Origin: Phycomyces blakesleeanus NRRL 1555(-) | Taxonomy: Eukaryota > Mucoromycota > Mucoromycetes > Mucorales > Phycomycetaceae | Assembly: GCF_001638985.1 (NCBI RefSeq) | Contig: NW_017265153.1 | Span: forward strand, 245,776 to 309,775 | DNA length: 64,000 bases | Reading direction: 5' to 3' | Shown: positions 50,464 to 61,400 of the stretch, piece by piece | How positions within the stretch are numbered: the stretch's first letter is position 1 | How the letters are laid out: each line of letters opens with the position of its first letter | Notes under the pieces: model-generated | Seen by the model: only the letters and a program-made list of their open reading frames with translations | The model's database searches: none | What the model was told of the DNA's origin: nothing | Made by a program: the position numbers and the translations under genes

Positions 50464-50510
<47 letters not shown>

Positions 50511-51320
50511 TCAACTCAAACTCCAACCGCACTTGTTATCCAAGTTCTTGGTAAGTTTCTATACATTAAATAGAATCTAGAAAATTTTGGCAGATCGATT
50601 AAAACTTCTCTCTATTTTTATTTTATTCATATCAAAACAAATAATTTTGATAACCAAAACAAACAGGTAGTTCACGCAAGAGCTCGATGACAGTTAGAGA
50701 GATAGCAGGAAGAATCAAGGATGTCGATGTAGAGAAAATTGGGTTGATTGTAACAGGAACTTCATTTATTGGATGCATTAAACGTACAGGGAAGACAGCA
50801 GATGGGTCTCCCAAGGAGGATTTGTACTACTATCAACCCGAACAAGATCCCGACCAGGAAAGACGGAAGAAATATTCGCAGACAGGTCGAGGCGCACGCA
50901 AATGCACTATGAAGGATGCTCAATACTTCTTTAGGGTAAGCTTGGAAGAAATAAATAAAAGGGCAGAAATGTTGTATTCCAAATTGGCTGTGGGATAAGT
51001 TTATCCTTTTTTTTTATACATATGTATATGTGTGTGTGTGTGTGTGTATTTGTTTGTGCTTTCAGATACCGCCCAAGTTGCCCAACCATCGGTCCAAGAC
51101 CTATGTGCCACCCCCGGCTGGTAACGACAAGAAACGCAAAAATGCTCAAGGCGACGACACTAGCTCAAAGAAGATTGCGGTTGATAGTAATAGTAATAAT
51201 AATAATAATAATAATAATGGGTATCAATTAAGAAAGGAATCTGACGACGACTTTGGTTCTTCTTCGAGTGGTGAGATGAGCGACCAAGAGGTGGGCGATT
51301 TGTTCCAAGATATTGCATAA
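49376..51320 (+). CDS. FHA-domain nuclear-type protein with TP/QA repeats
   Basis: Four exons (49376-49428, 49544-50550, 50667-50935, 51066-51320) close in phase to 527 residues; the first short exon is a prediction. An FHA domain lies at about residues 55-135: TTIGRGHDATVRIGRKNKLVSREHVVIE and FELTILSPNAALID, with the Arg and Ser/His of phosphothreonine-binding sites present. A low-complexity region follows, mostly Thr-Pro repeats and then a QA run. Next comes a folded block (SMTVREIAGRIKDVDVEK, YYYQPEQDPDQERRKKY, GARKCTMKDAQYFFRIPPKL) that could be winged-helix-like. A basic stretch (KKRKNAQ), an Asn run and an acidic end complete it. A phospho-dependent chromatin or transcription role is likely, but I do not recognise the ortholog. 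Confidence 0.75.
50200..50515 (+). repeat. Coding minisatellite (Thr-Pro, then Gln-Ala)
   Basis: Tandem CCAACA/CCAACTCAAACA-like units encode (TP)n/(TQTP)n. They pass at about 50463-50512 into perfect CAGGCA hexamers encoding QA. The minus strand is open for the same reason and is not a gene. Confidence 0.9.
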
Positions 51321-51641
51321 TACAAAAAGATCCTTTTTATCCCCAAAATAAAAAGCATGTGAAATACATGATATACAGAATGCCAGATAAACCTTTTTTT
51401 TCAATTATGTTTCCCTTTCTCACACACATCTCTTTCTTTTTCTTATTCCTGCTCTTATTCTTATTTTCCCTATTTTTTCCCCCTTTTATCTTTTGGCTTT
51501 GATTTTCCCCTCACATTTACCAAGAAGATTACTTGGATTTGTCCTATTTTTTTTAATTTTTTGTGTAGAGTGTGTTAAATCGTGTAGAATCTATTTTACT
51601 CTATTTTATTTCCTCTCTCTATATATATATCATAGGCTAAA
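51321..51641. promoter_or_regulatory. Intergenic/promoter segment, pyrimidine-rich
   Basis: This segment is T/C-rich throughout (51400-51640) and ends with CTCTCTATATATATAT just before the ATG at 51642. That arrangement is plausible for a fungal core promoter and leader. No gene is seen. Confidence 0.4.
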
Positions 51642-53370
51642 ATGGTTTCATTTCGTATTTCATGTCTTCCACGCGAACATTTCTCGACTGAAAATCAATC
51701 AAAAAATTGCCCTAATCAAGCAGAGGTTAGGCGCACAGACAGAGTCAGTGCATTAGATCCACAACGATCCCGTTCAACACCCACCGAGAGAAACAAAAGA
51801 CACCAATGGAAATCCGTAAAACTAATGTCCAACGTAAGTTATCCCAATTTCATCAACATTGTAAGACCTGGAACGGAACGTGCCAATTATCACACACATG
51901 CCATCGCACAAATATATGATAATTATAATTATATTATTTTCCTTTTGTCTATTTCCTCTTATTATTATTACTATTATTATTATTATTATTATGATTATTA
52001 CGGTTTACAATATAACAATAATAATAATAAAAAAAAATATGCTTTTCTTATTATTGTCATCATTACTTTTCACAAGGCAAGCACCAAGGATATTTCCGAA
52101 TGTCTTCATAAACGAGCATTTACAAATCCAATTTATGAATCTTCTGCACACTACTCTACTCTCTCGATTGAAAGTACCTCTTCAATGGCAACAGACTCTT
52201 CCTCTTCTCTTGTTCTCCAGACAAACCTACACGCCGCTCTCGTCCCCCTCGACGTTAAATCCCCGACATCCACTCCCCGACAAATGCAGGCAGAGGAAGC
52301 ACTACGCATCACCAGAGGTCATCATCGACAATCATCTGATCCCGGGAAAGATTCTATTCAACGACAAGAGCAACCAACCGAGTTGTCGCCACAATCGATC
52401 TGGAATGACTCAAATCAATCAACACTTGGGTGTTCTGAATGTTTTGGAAATCTTAGCAGCAGCATCAATAGCAGCGACAGCAATGGTAATGAGGATGACG
52501 ATGATGATAATGGCAAGGCAATGATTCTTGAAGATTGGCACCGTGCGTCGTTGTGGAATGTTGACTGGTCCAATGTATTCTCAACTCACACGGAGTTGTG
52601 GCGGGCCTCTCAGCTCTTTGACCACCTTATTGCTGTCCGACACAACCCCGTTCAAAACGGCAATGAACACACCCGTTCCGTACCCATTGGATTTGGTCAC
52701 AACTGGACTGACACAGATGCAGACGCAGAAGTGGACGCAGACACAGATGCAGACGCAGAAGTAGACGCAGACACAGACGCAGAGACAGAAAATAAAAAGT
52801 AAGTTTTTTTGTTTTTTGTTTTTTCTTTCTTTCTTTGGTTTGTCTGTATATATTATATACACAGTAATCGTATTAAATCTTGTTTTGGTGATGGGCGTGT
52901 GTGTGTGTATTTTTTTTAATAGAATAAAACCTATTGTGGATGCAAATACATTGGAAATCAAAGGTCTGAGTCTTGAAGAAGCTCTCCAGTAAGTGAATGA
53001 ATGAATGTTAAGATTATTTTTTTTAAAAAAAAATTATTTGAGATGTACTACAGACAGACTTTAGAGTATTTAGAGTGCAACTCGACAATAGATTTAAAAT
53101 AAGAAGAAAAACGTGGTTATAATTCATATAAAGGTCTTTGTGTGATAATATAGGAAATAAAGAAGTAAATCGAGTGCTAGAAAAGTTTGCGTATCGTTAT
53201 TGGTCTGAGAATAATACAAAAGTCTATGGTAGTGCAGGTAATGATAATTAAGAATAAGAATAGATAAATAAATGAATGAGAGAAAGAAAGAAAGAGATAG
53301 TCAGAGAATGGTAAAAAGTGGGTGAGAAAATGGGTGAGAAGGTGAGAAATAATGAGGGAGGGAAATGCAT

Positions 53371-53407
<37 letters not shown>

Positions 53408-55204
53408 AAGCACGACATTCCCAAGACAGGGTTACCTTGACAAAAAAGTATAATAATATTATGCTCTGTATTATAGATGATGTGTACGAAATCATGCGGT
53501 CTTTCTTGTGTTTGGCGGAAGGCTCCGATGGTCAGACCAAGATGACCAGTATAATCGATTTCTGTGGGCACGCCATAGAGCGTATCAAAAGCTGTGTACC
53601 TGAAAGTACAGCTGAGTGGAAATCAAAGGTCCAAGATCATCTCACGGTAAGTTAAAACAGATAGGACAAAAAGTCATGTTTCTAACCAAATAAATGAAAA
53701 AAGAGAAACTATAATAATAATAAAAAGCACGCCATTTAATAATACTAATTAATAATAACAACAACAATAATCATAAATTATAATCTGATACTCTTCAATC
53801 AGTCGATTTATCGTATAGCAGAGCACGGAGGTGCTTATTTCACGAATGATAATTCGACTACGGTTATTAAAGAAGCACAGACATCAAATGTGGTGGTCCC
53901 TGCAGTGACTGTAGTACCTGCCGTATCCATAAAAGCTCTTCCATTGGTCCAGCCTACATCCACACCGCCCAGTGTCAGAAGAGTATGTAATATATCCTTT
54001 AAAGAATAAATTAAAGTTTGTAAAAAGAAATAATTTAAAGACATTGATCTAAAAGCCAATTTGTATATATGCATATTCTAGAGTCAAATAAGAAAAGGAA
54101 GTGTATCATTATTATCGTCAACACCATCACCATCACCATCAGCTGGTCCGCGTCGGTCTTCTTCATGGACCAAGTTGAGGCGAATAGACACATGTTGCGA
54201 CAAAAAAGGACCTTATCACAAAGGTACCTTATCCTTTCAACAGCTCGCACCTCGTAAGAAAGCGGAAGAGCAGGAAAGCTGGAAGAGCTGCTGGGCAGTT
54301 CTTGAACATGGTCAACTAGTTCTTTTCCATTCCAGAGAATCTGTGGGATCAAAAGTGCCTTTACTGACAGTACCAACACAAAATGAATCGGTAAGTTTAT
54401 AGTATATATTGGGTTGGGGAGGAGAGGGAGTATCATGCTTCCCTTTTTACTTTTATTTTTTATTTTTGCAAGGCACCAACACTCATTCACACGTATCTAC
54501 TATATGTATATGTACATCTTAACCTTTAAAGGAGAGTCATTTCAAGACTGAACTCTTTCTTGGACATTCGATGGCCCAAGAAAGCAATCGTCGAAATACG
54601 TTTGTCCTCCAATTGGCCAACAATGTTGCCTATCTGTTCGATTGCGGATCTGAAGATCAAGTGCGGGTCTGGGTGGACCACTGTAATATGTGGGCTGCTA
54701 TTGAAAGCAAAATCAAACTAGCCAGTGTCACAACTTGTCTTGACTGGGACCCAATGTCTGCCCTGATGCAACTGTGGCACTGGAGACCGACACCCCTTTC
54801 GGCCGGAACAAGTATGTTGAACAGAGAAGATCAAGTCAAGACAATCCAGATATATCTTGATGATCTTCAAAAAGACCAGCGGTGGCATGCAAGTCTATAC
54901 GATTTAATTATTAAAGTAAGTAAGAAAATGACCCCCCAAAGAGAAGAAGAAGAAGAAGAAGAAGGAGGATCGGAGGGCTTTATAAGGTTTTTTGCTTGTG
55001 TTTTCTATGTATGTATTTGATAATAATGTATTTATTTTAATTCAATGTGGGTGGGGTCAATAGTTACCAGCTGACACTCCTCATTATGCCGACCTTTACA
55101 AGAATTGGCACTACAAATGTTGGCACACCAGTAGAACTATGGAAAGATACCATATATATGAGAATATTTTAATACTAGCAATATCAAGAAGCAATCTGAT
55201 ATGA
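51642..55204 (+). CDS. Diverged Sec7-like plus PH-domain protein (possible ARF-GEF relative), best model contains an in-frame TAA
   Basis: Exons 51642-51833, 52077-52798, 52923-52988, 53054-53115, 53154-53237, 53477-53646, 53803-53982, 54082-54390, 54532-54915 and 55064-55204 join in phase to 770 codons. One TAA at 53100-53102 interrupts the fourth exon. After an acidic, Ser-rich N-terminus come LSLEEALQQTLEYLE, then NKEVNRVLEKFAYRYWSENN, GSADDVYEIMRSFL and a KMTSIIDF block. These track the second half of a Sec7 domain, but without its usual LNTDLHN motif. A PH domain follows (PYHKGTLSFQQLAPRKK, WKSCWAVLEHGQLVLFHS, FVLQLANNVAYLFDCGSEDQ, VWVDHCNMW). Sec7-PH order recalls EFA6/Yel1/Syt1-type ARF regulators. 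The Tyr/Asn-rich open stretch at 51834-52076 is an in-phase intron. Confidence 0.6.
52717..52788 (+). repeat. 30-nt coding tandem repeat (TDADAEVDAD)
   Basis: Two and a half copies of a 30-nt unit encode the acidic decapeptide TDADAEVDAD just before an exon end. Confidence 0.9.
53018..53034. repeat. T-run/A-run palindrome in an intron
   Basis: About eight T are followed by about nine A in the intron immediately before the exon that carries the in-frame TAA. Confidence 0.85.
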
Positions 55205-55921
55205 GATGTCCCCATTTTTTTTTATTATTTTTATTTTTATTATTAATTGAATTGAAATGGTAAAATAATTGAAACATTTTGAAATTATAGCTTACATTAT
55301 TTTTATCGTATATAAATATATATGTTTATGTATGTATGTGTATTCGGTTAAAACGTTTACCTATCTTTTAAATAAATAGATACATATTTATATTGCTTCT
55401 CAATATCATTTCTCACGCAGCTTAAAAGGGAAGGCATCAGGTTCTGTAGAAGCAGAGCGTGATCAGACTCAGGAAAGAGGTACCAAATGGGGTAAATGAG
55501 GTGCACATCACATGTGCTGTCAAACGGGTATATTTGGGTTATCCACAGGTCGACTCTTTTTTTTTCTCACAGTTCTCAAGATTACATTGACCACCCCGGT
55601 AAGTGTGACTGTTATTATACTGTCCGGTAGATAATAGAAGTGGTTAATGATACTTAAAAAGGAAATCTGTCGTCAGTTTAGTGTCGTTTCTTAGTAGGGT
55701 GAATCTTTCGTATTTTGAAATATTGGTATATTGCGTGCTACATCTTCTTGGGTTGAAATATAAGCAACATATATATATATACAAAAAGCTGTATAGATAG
55801 ATAGATAGATAGATAGTGTATTTTCTGGGGTGTTCTTTTTTTTTGCTTGGAGAATTTAGTACCATTATTTGTTCTAGTTATTTTGCTTTGATGCTTTACA
55901 GGAGAACTACATTTTCAAGTA

Positions 55922-55960
<39 letters not shown>

Positions 55961-56590
55961 CGGACCGGACATTATCAGATAGATATACTTTAGCATATTT
56001 TTACCAGACTGTTGTTACTATTTTTTTTTCTTTTGTTATTTTTAACCTTTGTTCTTTATATTAGAAAAAGGAATCGATCGAGAAAAAAGCCTCTTATGGC
56101 AAACGACGATCTCTTTGTATATAGATTCTGTGTGTGTATATATATATGTATACAACAACAACAACAACAACAGAAAAAGAAGATGCCTGTAAAATTTGTG
56201 TACTGTTCATGGATCCTAATATATTGATGCTTCAAATATAGAGTGAGAAAAAGTGATACGTTGAAATCCTGGGAACATCTTTCTTCTTTGTATTCTTTTG
56301 AAGCTTGGAATGGTGCATGTGATAAGATCTTTGAGCATCTTATCAATATTCCTATTTCTGACCTGCAAATATATTATAATTATATACACATCAAATATAA
56401 TATAAATAAATAAAAATAAATCCTAATTTTAAAAAGGAGAAAATAAAATAAAATAATAATAATAATAATAGAAAGCCAAAAGGTTCATTTCCATCTATCC
56501 TCTTTCTTGCTCTTCTCTATACTTCTTACACTCCATAATCTCCCCTGTTTTCTTATTATATCTTACTCCTCTTTATTTTGGTCTTTATAC
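55205..56590. other. Intergenic region upstream of the CSL gene
   Basis: AT-rich DNA with (ATAG)n at 55794-55816, (TA)n at 55924-55956 and (CAA)n at 56153-56172. Coding-like fragments around 55420-55600 with possible splice sites could be part of an undetected exon, but I cannot support a gene. The frame upstream of 56591 starts at a TTG and is T/C-rich leader. Confidence 0.4.
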
Positions 56591-58630
56591 ATGGAACACT
56601 CGCACGTCATCTCTGGACAGGTGTTTGGGTCGAGTAGAAAGATCCAATTCATTGGTATCTCACCTATTGACTCTCACCTCAATACAGCCATGCATCTACC
56701 CAGCCCTCACCCGCTCAGAACACAACCCGCCAGCCATCAATACACCTCTCACCAAACAATGTCCATCGAATCTTTACTAGATTCAAATGGAGAGACCCCA
56801 GCACCACGACAGCCCGTCAAAAGACCTCTTTCTCAACCCTGCGTTCCACCATCAACAAAAATCCGCCGTCTACCTCCACCCACTACAACCATTACCTGTC
56901 TACATGCCTCAGTTGCCCAAAAATCATACGGCTCTGAAAAACGATTCTTGTGCCCTCCACCTGTCGTAAATATCAACTCTTCGAGCCACATTGGCCAACA
57001 CAACAAACCCCAGGTCTCACTTGCAGTCGTATGTGAAAATGGAGACAAACCCCTCGAACAGCATGCAATGCTCGACGAGAATCTTTCGGGCAGCTTCAAA
57101 TACCTCCATGTTACCGGTACCGCAAAAGCTAAACAATTTTGTCTTCGAGTCAGTCTGGCCAACCAAAACGAAACCGAAAACGACACCTCAACAACAGTAA
57201 CAACAAATGCTGAAAGTACAACCAAGTCATCTTTACCTTTATCTTCATCCCCATCAGCATCATCAGCATCAGCATCCTCTTCCTCTTCCTCTTCATCACC
57301 CCAACCATTCGCTACTTTTTTATCGAGTCCGATTTCAATCATTTCAAAGCCTTCAAAAAAGACTGCAAAGGCACGCAATGTATCAACCTGTATCCTGGCA
57401 AATGCGCCAGTCTCGCTGTTTAACCGCATTAATTCTCAAACAGTGAGAACAAAATATATGACTTCAGATAACAATCGACTGTGCGCCAAGAACTCATCTT
57501 GGTCTCCGTTCACGATTACCATTTTGCGACAACCAACACAACCTCCATCACCTAGTAAGTCGGGAAGAACCACTGGACCAGCTCACTCTAATGGCACGGC
57601 CATTCGTAGCCACCAACCATCCCAAAACCACGCCATGCCTGTTACATATGGTACAGAAATCATCCTTACAGATACCCAAACAGGTATCATATCTCCCCCA
57701 GTCATCATTCGTAAAGTAGACCGGGGAAGAATTGCGGCCTGTGCTTACGGGCCACTCAGTCAGATGCAGAAGATCGCCCTCCAATTAGCTTCCTCTCCTA
57801 CCCCTCTCTATCTCAGTGCGGCTGGTACTCTCCATGAAAAATCTGCAAATAACCACCATAATTCTACCACTACAAATACCAATACTACTAATTCCACTCC
57901 CACCACTACAACAACAACAACAACAACAACAGCAACAACAGCAACAACAAACAATTCAAATACAACAACACTAGACCATGACAATCACGCCAACACATGG
58001 CTTGATTTTGCACCTTCTAGATTGACCAACTCTGACCCCGGGTCTGGGTCGTTTGATACCCAATGTGAAGAAGTCGACGATTACTTGTGTTGGACAATTG
58101 TTGGGATATCAAAATTCCAGTACACCTATTCCGATGGATCTCAACAGACAACCACAGCCGGACAGCCTTCGCCTCCCCTGTCGCCTTTGGTGCCCTTGTC
58201 ACCTCGCAATCTGACTCCTTTTCCAATCCTGTCTGCAGTTAAATACGACCCTAGGACACATCGGCTAAACATAACGGGCCGCCATTTACGACAGGCAACA
58301 ACCGGAAGACTGCTCGCTATCTGGCTGGGGACTGATGGTCCGCTCCAACTGGATGTCCGATCAGACTCCTTTGAGTTACCCAATACAAGCAACCTTATTG
58401 TCCACCTGCCACCAACTCAAGACCTTTTGGTTGCAAATCACGATCTATTGACCCCAGACCCAGACATGGGAGCTGGCTATCGACAATTGGAACTGCCGAT
58501 ATTACTAGTCAGGCACGATGGAGTCGTATACCACTCAAGTAAATCTTTGCTCTGTCGATTGTCTGACAAAGGAGATCCATTGCCCGAAGTTTGGACGGTG
58601 ATTCCTTCCTCCACTGGACCTGCAATCTAA
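56591..58630 (+). CDS. CSL-family transcription factor (CBF1/Su(H)/LAG-1 type)
   Basis: This is a 679-residue single-exon protein. The first ATG in frame is 56591. The N-terminal Rel-homology part holds CLHASVAQKSYGSEKRFLCP followed by PPPVVNI, the DNA-contacting signature of CSL proteins. The middle has ISKPSKKTAKARNVSTCILA, VSLFNRINSQTVRTKYM and SWSPFTITIL, then IIRKVDRGRIAACAYGPLSQ, all hallmarks of the core and beta-trefoil domain. WTIVGISKFQYTYSDG and ILSAVKYDPRTHRLNITGRHLR lead into the C-terminal Ig/TIG-like domain ending LLVRHDGVVYHSSKSLL. Ser and Asn/Thr runs are inserted in loops. CSL factors bind GTGGGAA-type sites; fungi lack Notch, and in yeast-like models they affect adhesion, cell cycle and lipid genes. 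Whether it is class F1 or F2 cannot be decided here. Confidence 0.95.
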   Translation: MEHSHVISGQVFGSSRKIQFIGISPIDSHLNTAMHLPSPHPLRTQPASHQYTSHQTMSIESLLDSNGETPAPRQPVKRPLSQPCVPPSTKIRRLPPPTTTITCLHASVAQKSYGSEKRFLCPPPVVNINSSSHIGQHNKPQVSLAVVCENGDKPLEQHAMLDENLSGSFKYLHVTGTAKAKQFCLRVSLANQNETENDTSTTVTTNAESTTKSSLPLSSSPSASSASASSSSSSSSPQPFATFLSSPISIISKPSKKTAKARNVSTCILANAPVSLFNRINSQTVRTKYMTSDNNRLCAKNSSWSPFTITILRQPTQPPSPSKSGRTTGPAHSNGTAIRSHQPSQNHAMPVTYGTEIILTDTQTGIISPPVIIRKVDRGRIAACAYGPLSQMQKIALQLASSPTPLYLSAAGTLHEKSANNHHNSTTTNTNTTNSTPTTTTTTTTTTATTATTNNSNTTTLDHDNHANTWLDFAPSRLTNSDPGSGSFDTQCEEVDDYLCWTIVGISKFQYTYSDGSQQTTTAGQPSPPLSPLVPLSPRNLTPFPILSAVKYDPRTHRLNITGRHLRQATTGRLLAIWLGTDGPLQLDVRSDSFELPNTSNLIVHLPPTQDLLVANHDLLTPDPDMGAGYRQLELPILLVRHDGVVYHSSKSLLCRLSDKGDPLPEVWTVIPSSTGPAI

Positions 58631-59235
58631 ACAAACAAGCAAAACAAACACCCCGCTTACACATTCACTACACTCACCATTTACACACACACACACACAA
58701 ATGACCTCGTTTACCGCCACATTCTTTTATATATAGAATACTCAACTTTGTAGACCAAAGAGCCTGTTTCTTATATATATACATACATACATATATACAT
58801 ACATATTTCATATTTTATAAAACAAAGAAAGAACAAAAATATTTTTTATTTATTATTATTTGTATATTACTTTACTATCATTTTCTCTATTTTCTATTTG
58901 CACCTTCCTTTTTTTTTTCTATATACTCCTTTCATCCTTCTTTACAACTCTTGAGCTGGTCAAAAGAACTTGTTGGGATGAAGGGAGGTGTACATAAAAA
59001 AACATCTATATATATATACACACGCTGAAATAAATATCTTTATATTGCCTAAAAAAGAGTGTTTTTTTTTTATTTCCCCACAAAAAGTGGGCAGTCAGTC
59101 TTTCTTTTTTCTTAAGAAACAATATGAGCGGTAGACAAATGGAAAATTCGGAATAGATTTTTTTTTATACCTTTGATTGGCTAAGAACGTACAAATTTAG
59201 GAACAAAAATATAACAAGGTGTAATATACAATAAT
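58631..59235. other. 3' region of CSL gene and spacer
   Basis: This stretch is AT-rich with a (CA)n tract at 58683-58700, TACA repeats near 58780-58805 and a small CCCAC/GTGGG hairpin at about 59078-59092. No gene is seen. Confidence 0.5.
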
Positions 59236-59380
59236 TTGGTGTGGACAGACTAAAAAGTTCAAAAAAAAAAAGAATAAGGGAAGGTCAGTAATAAATTAGT
59301 CTGATTGGCCAAGTTCAAGATGAGCTCGTTTTGTCCTTTTTTTGAACTTTTTTTTCGAATTTTTAGTCTGTCCACACCGA
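59236..59380. mobile_element. MITE-like element with terminal inverted repeats
   Basis: Nineteen bases at 59238-59256 (GGTGTGGACAGACTAAAAA) are repeated exactly in inverse at 59360-59378, and further A-run/GTTC sequence continues inward on both sides. The element is about 145 bp and non-coding, and a diverged copy lies at 31955-32060. TIR length and size fit a miniature inverted-repeat element of a DNA transposon. The target duplication is not clear. Confidence 0.75.
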
Positions 59381-59559
59381 GTTTGTGCTGGACCTGCCGA
59401 ATTCTTTCAGGTTCAGGAAAGTGTGACTTCCTGTATTTTGTAGTATATAAACTCATCAGTGTATACACGGCGCGGTCTTTGAAATACAGGGATCAAACGG
59501 AAAAAGAGGAAAGGTACAAGATAAAAGAAATAGAATCCCCCCCCCTCCCCTAAGAGTTA

Positions 59560-61400
59560 TAATGTGCTTATCTGATTGTAGTCAAAACTTTAACCACGAC
59601 AATATCAATATGGAAGAAATATTTTGTCAGAAACAGCAGTCCAATGAGCACACCAGATCTCATGAGCGGTGGTAAAGGCTGACATACTCTGAAGAATAGA
59701 GACGGGTGCAATTGAATAGAATGGATGGCCTCAGAAGCAGACCAAGACGAACGCAATTGCTCTAAACAATATTTCATACCTGATTTTCTTTCTAGGATAT
59801 CAGAAGCTAAAGTGTTGGAGACAGTCCACCTCAGAGCGCCAGAGAGAACAGTTAAGATTGGTTTGAAAACCAAGAGGTACGGTGAAAGAAAAACTTGGCG
59901 GTGGAGAGCTTCTGTCAGAGAATCTTTCCACCACAGAGACATCGCTTTTTTGTTCATAGTGCTCATATACCATCTCAACGCTCGAGAAGCTATATCCTTT
60001 TTGCAAGGAATTTGCGAATTTTGGCACGCATACAGGCCAAAGGCTGGAAACAGTAACCTAAGAACTTGCAAAAAAAAAAAGGAATCTACTTTACTTTGCT
60101 TTGCATGTTCATGTTACGACTATTATGCCACCACTAAAGACGAATGGAGCAACATAATTTCAACGCCCTGCCTTTTGATGATAATTCATCTTGGATTGTA
60201 TAGAATTCAAACATTGGTACATTGGTACATTGCTATCAAGATTTATGATGATCTTTCTTTATATTTGATAGCTTTTTAAAATAATATGGATGTTGACCCG
60301 ATGCTTCAATGACTTTTTGTAAATACTCTTAGTTGAATTGATTCATAATACTTTTTAAGAGCTTTTTTTTGTCCTCTGTTATTGATATGAGCATTTTATC
60401 CTTGCCATTGCTTAGCATCCTGGGTCTTAACTTGTTCATGTTGATTAAAAGGACATTCTTAAATCATACCATGACAACAAAGCCGGAAACTTGCCATGAA
60501 AAAGAAAAAAGAAAAGAAAGATGGCCCAAAGAAAAACGTTGTCTTTGCGGTAGAATCCCTTTTGCTTTTCATGAAAGATTTGTATGCAGGGAAAATCGGA
60601 GAATGTGAGTTGGGTTGCTCCATAGTGCATCCTCTCACCCAATCACTCCTTGCCTACGAAAAAAAGATGAAAAAGATGAAAATATGTACGAATACTGTCC
60701 CTAAGAATGGCACAGATGTGGGATGATGGTCTGAATACGAAGAGACGAGTTTATGAGAGATACCAGCAATCCTAGACTTCTACCGGTTGGGAGTGTTCGC
60801 CAAGCCTGGAAGATGTTACCAGAAATATGACTGGTGTTTTTTGTTTCCAACCCTTGGAACAATAATCACCTTTTAGACATTGGCACATCCCCTATTAAAG
60901 CATATATGCTCTCACTGAACTTGCCATGGTAATTACACCCAAGGTAAAGAAGGATACAATGTCTCTAATAAGTACCTTGGATGGCTTCTTTAAAGCCGTT
61001 GTCTACTATCGCACCATATCAAAAGCTTAGATGGCAAAAAAATCGGCTGCCTACAATGCAATTCGTATTTGTCCAAGAAAAAAAAAACAAAAAAAAAATT
61101 CTCTTTATGTAAAACGACGACCATCCTTGGGATCGATTTCCAACAAGAGATTGCCTTACTACTTATACTTTATATTTCCCAACATCTTAGAGACCCCAAT
61201 TAACAAAACTAAAATAATTCCAAGCGTATTTTCAGATGAGACTAGAGGAAAGATCCTTGATCTTGAAGTTGCTGGAGATAATACTGCGAGCGTTTCAGCC
61301 AAACTGAATACATATATAGCAAGATTTGGGTTATTTTTGCAGTAGTCTCGGAATAGCCTTGACCAAAAACCATATAGAGAACATATGGGTTAATTATTGA
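59560..61400. other. Degenerate coding-like DNA, probable dead mobile element or pseudogene
   Basis: Base composition is less AT-rich than in the flanks. Overlapping frames (59568-60071 minus, 59725-60279 plus, 60496-60726 plus, 61031-61345 plus) look partly protein-like but are broken by stops and A-runs. The 61031-61345 frame contains SDETRGKILDLEVAGDNTAS, which could be a worn helix-turn-helix of a transposase. I cannot identify a family or even be sure of the strand. Its place right after a MITE suggests mobile-element debris. Confidence 0.3.

Noticed and set aside
50155..50532. Open minus-strand frame rich in Val/Leu-Pro repeats
   Set aside because: It is the reverse complement of the Thr-Pro coding repeat of the FHA gene; the opening is caused by the repeat.
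51834..52076. Tyr/Asn-rich continuous reading between the first two Sec7-like exons
   Set aside because: It begins with GTAAGT, ends with CACAAG, is A/T low-complexity and in phase with its flanks, so it is best read as an in-frame intron.
56833..57429. 198-residue minus-strand open frame opposite the CSL gene
   Set aside because: It overlaps strongly conserved CSL coding sequence on the plus strand; the Asp/Glu run is the complement of the Ser repeat.
59078..59092. CCCAC-AAAAA-GTGGG hairpin
   Set aside because: A short stem in non-coding DNA with no associated signal; likely incidental.
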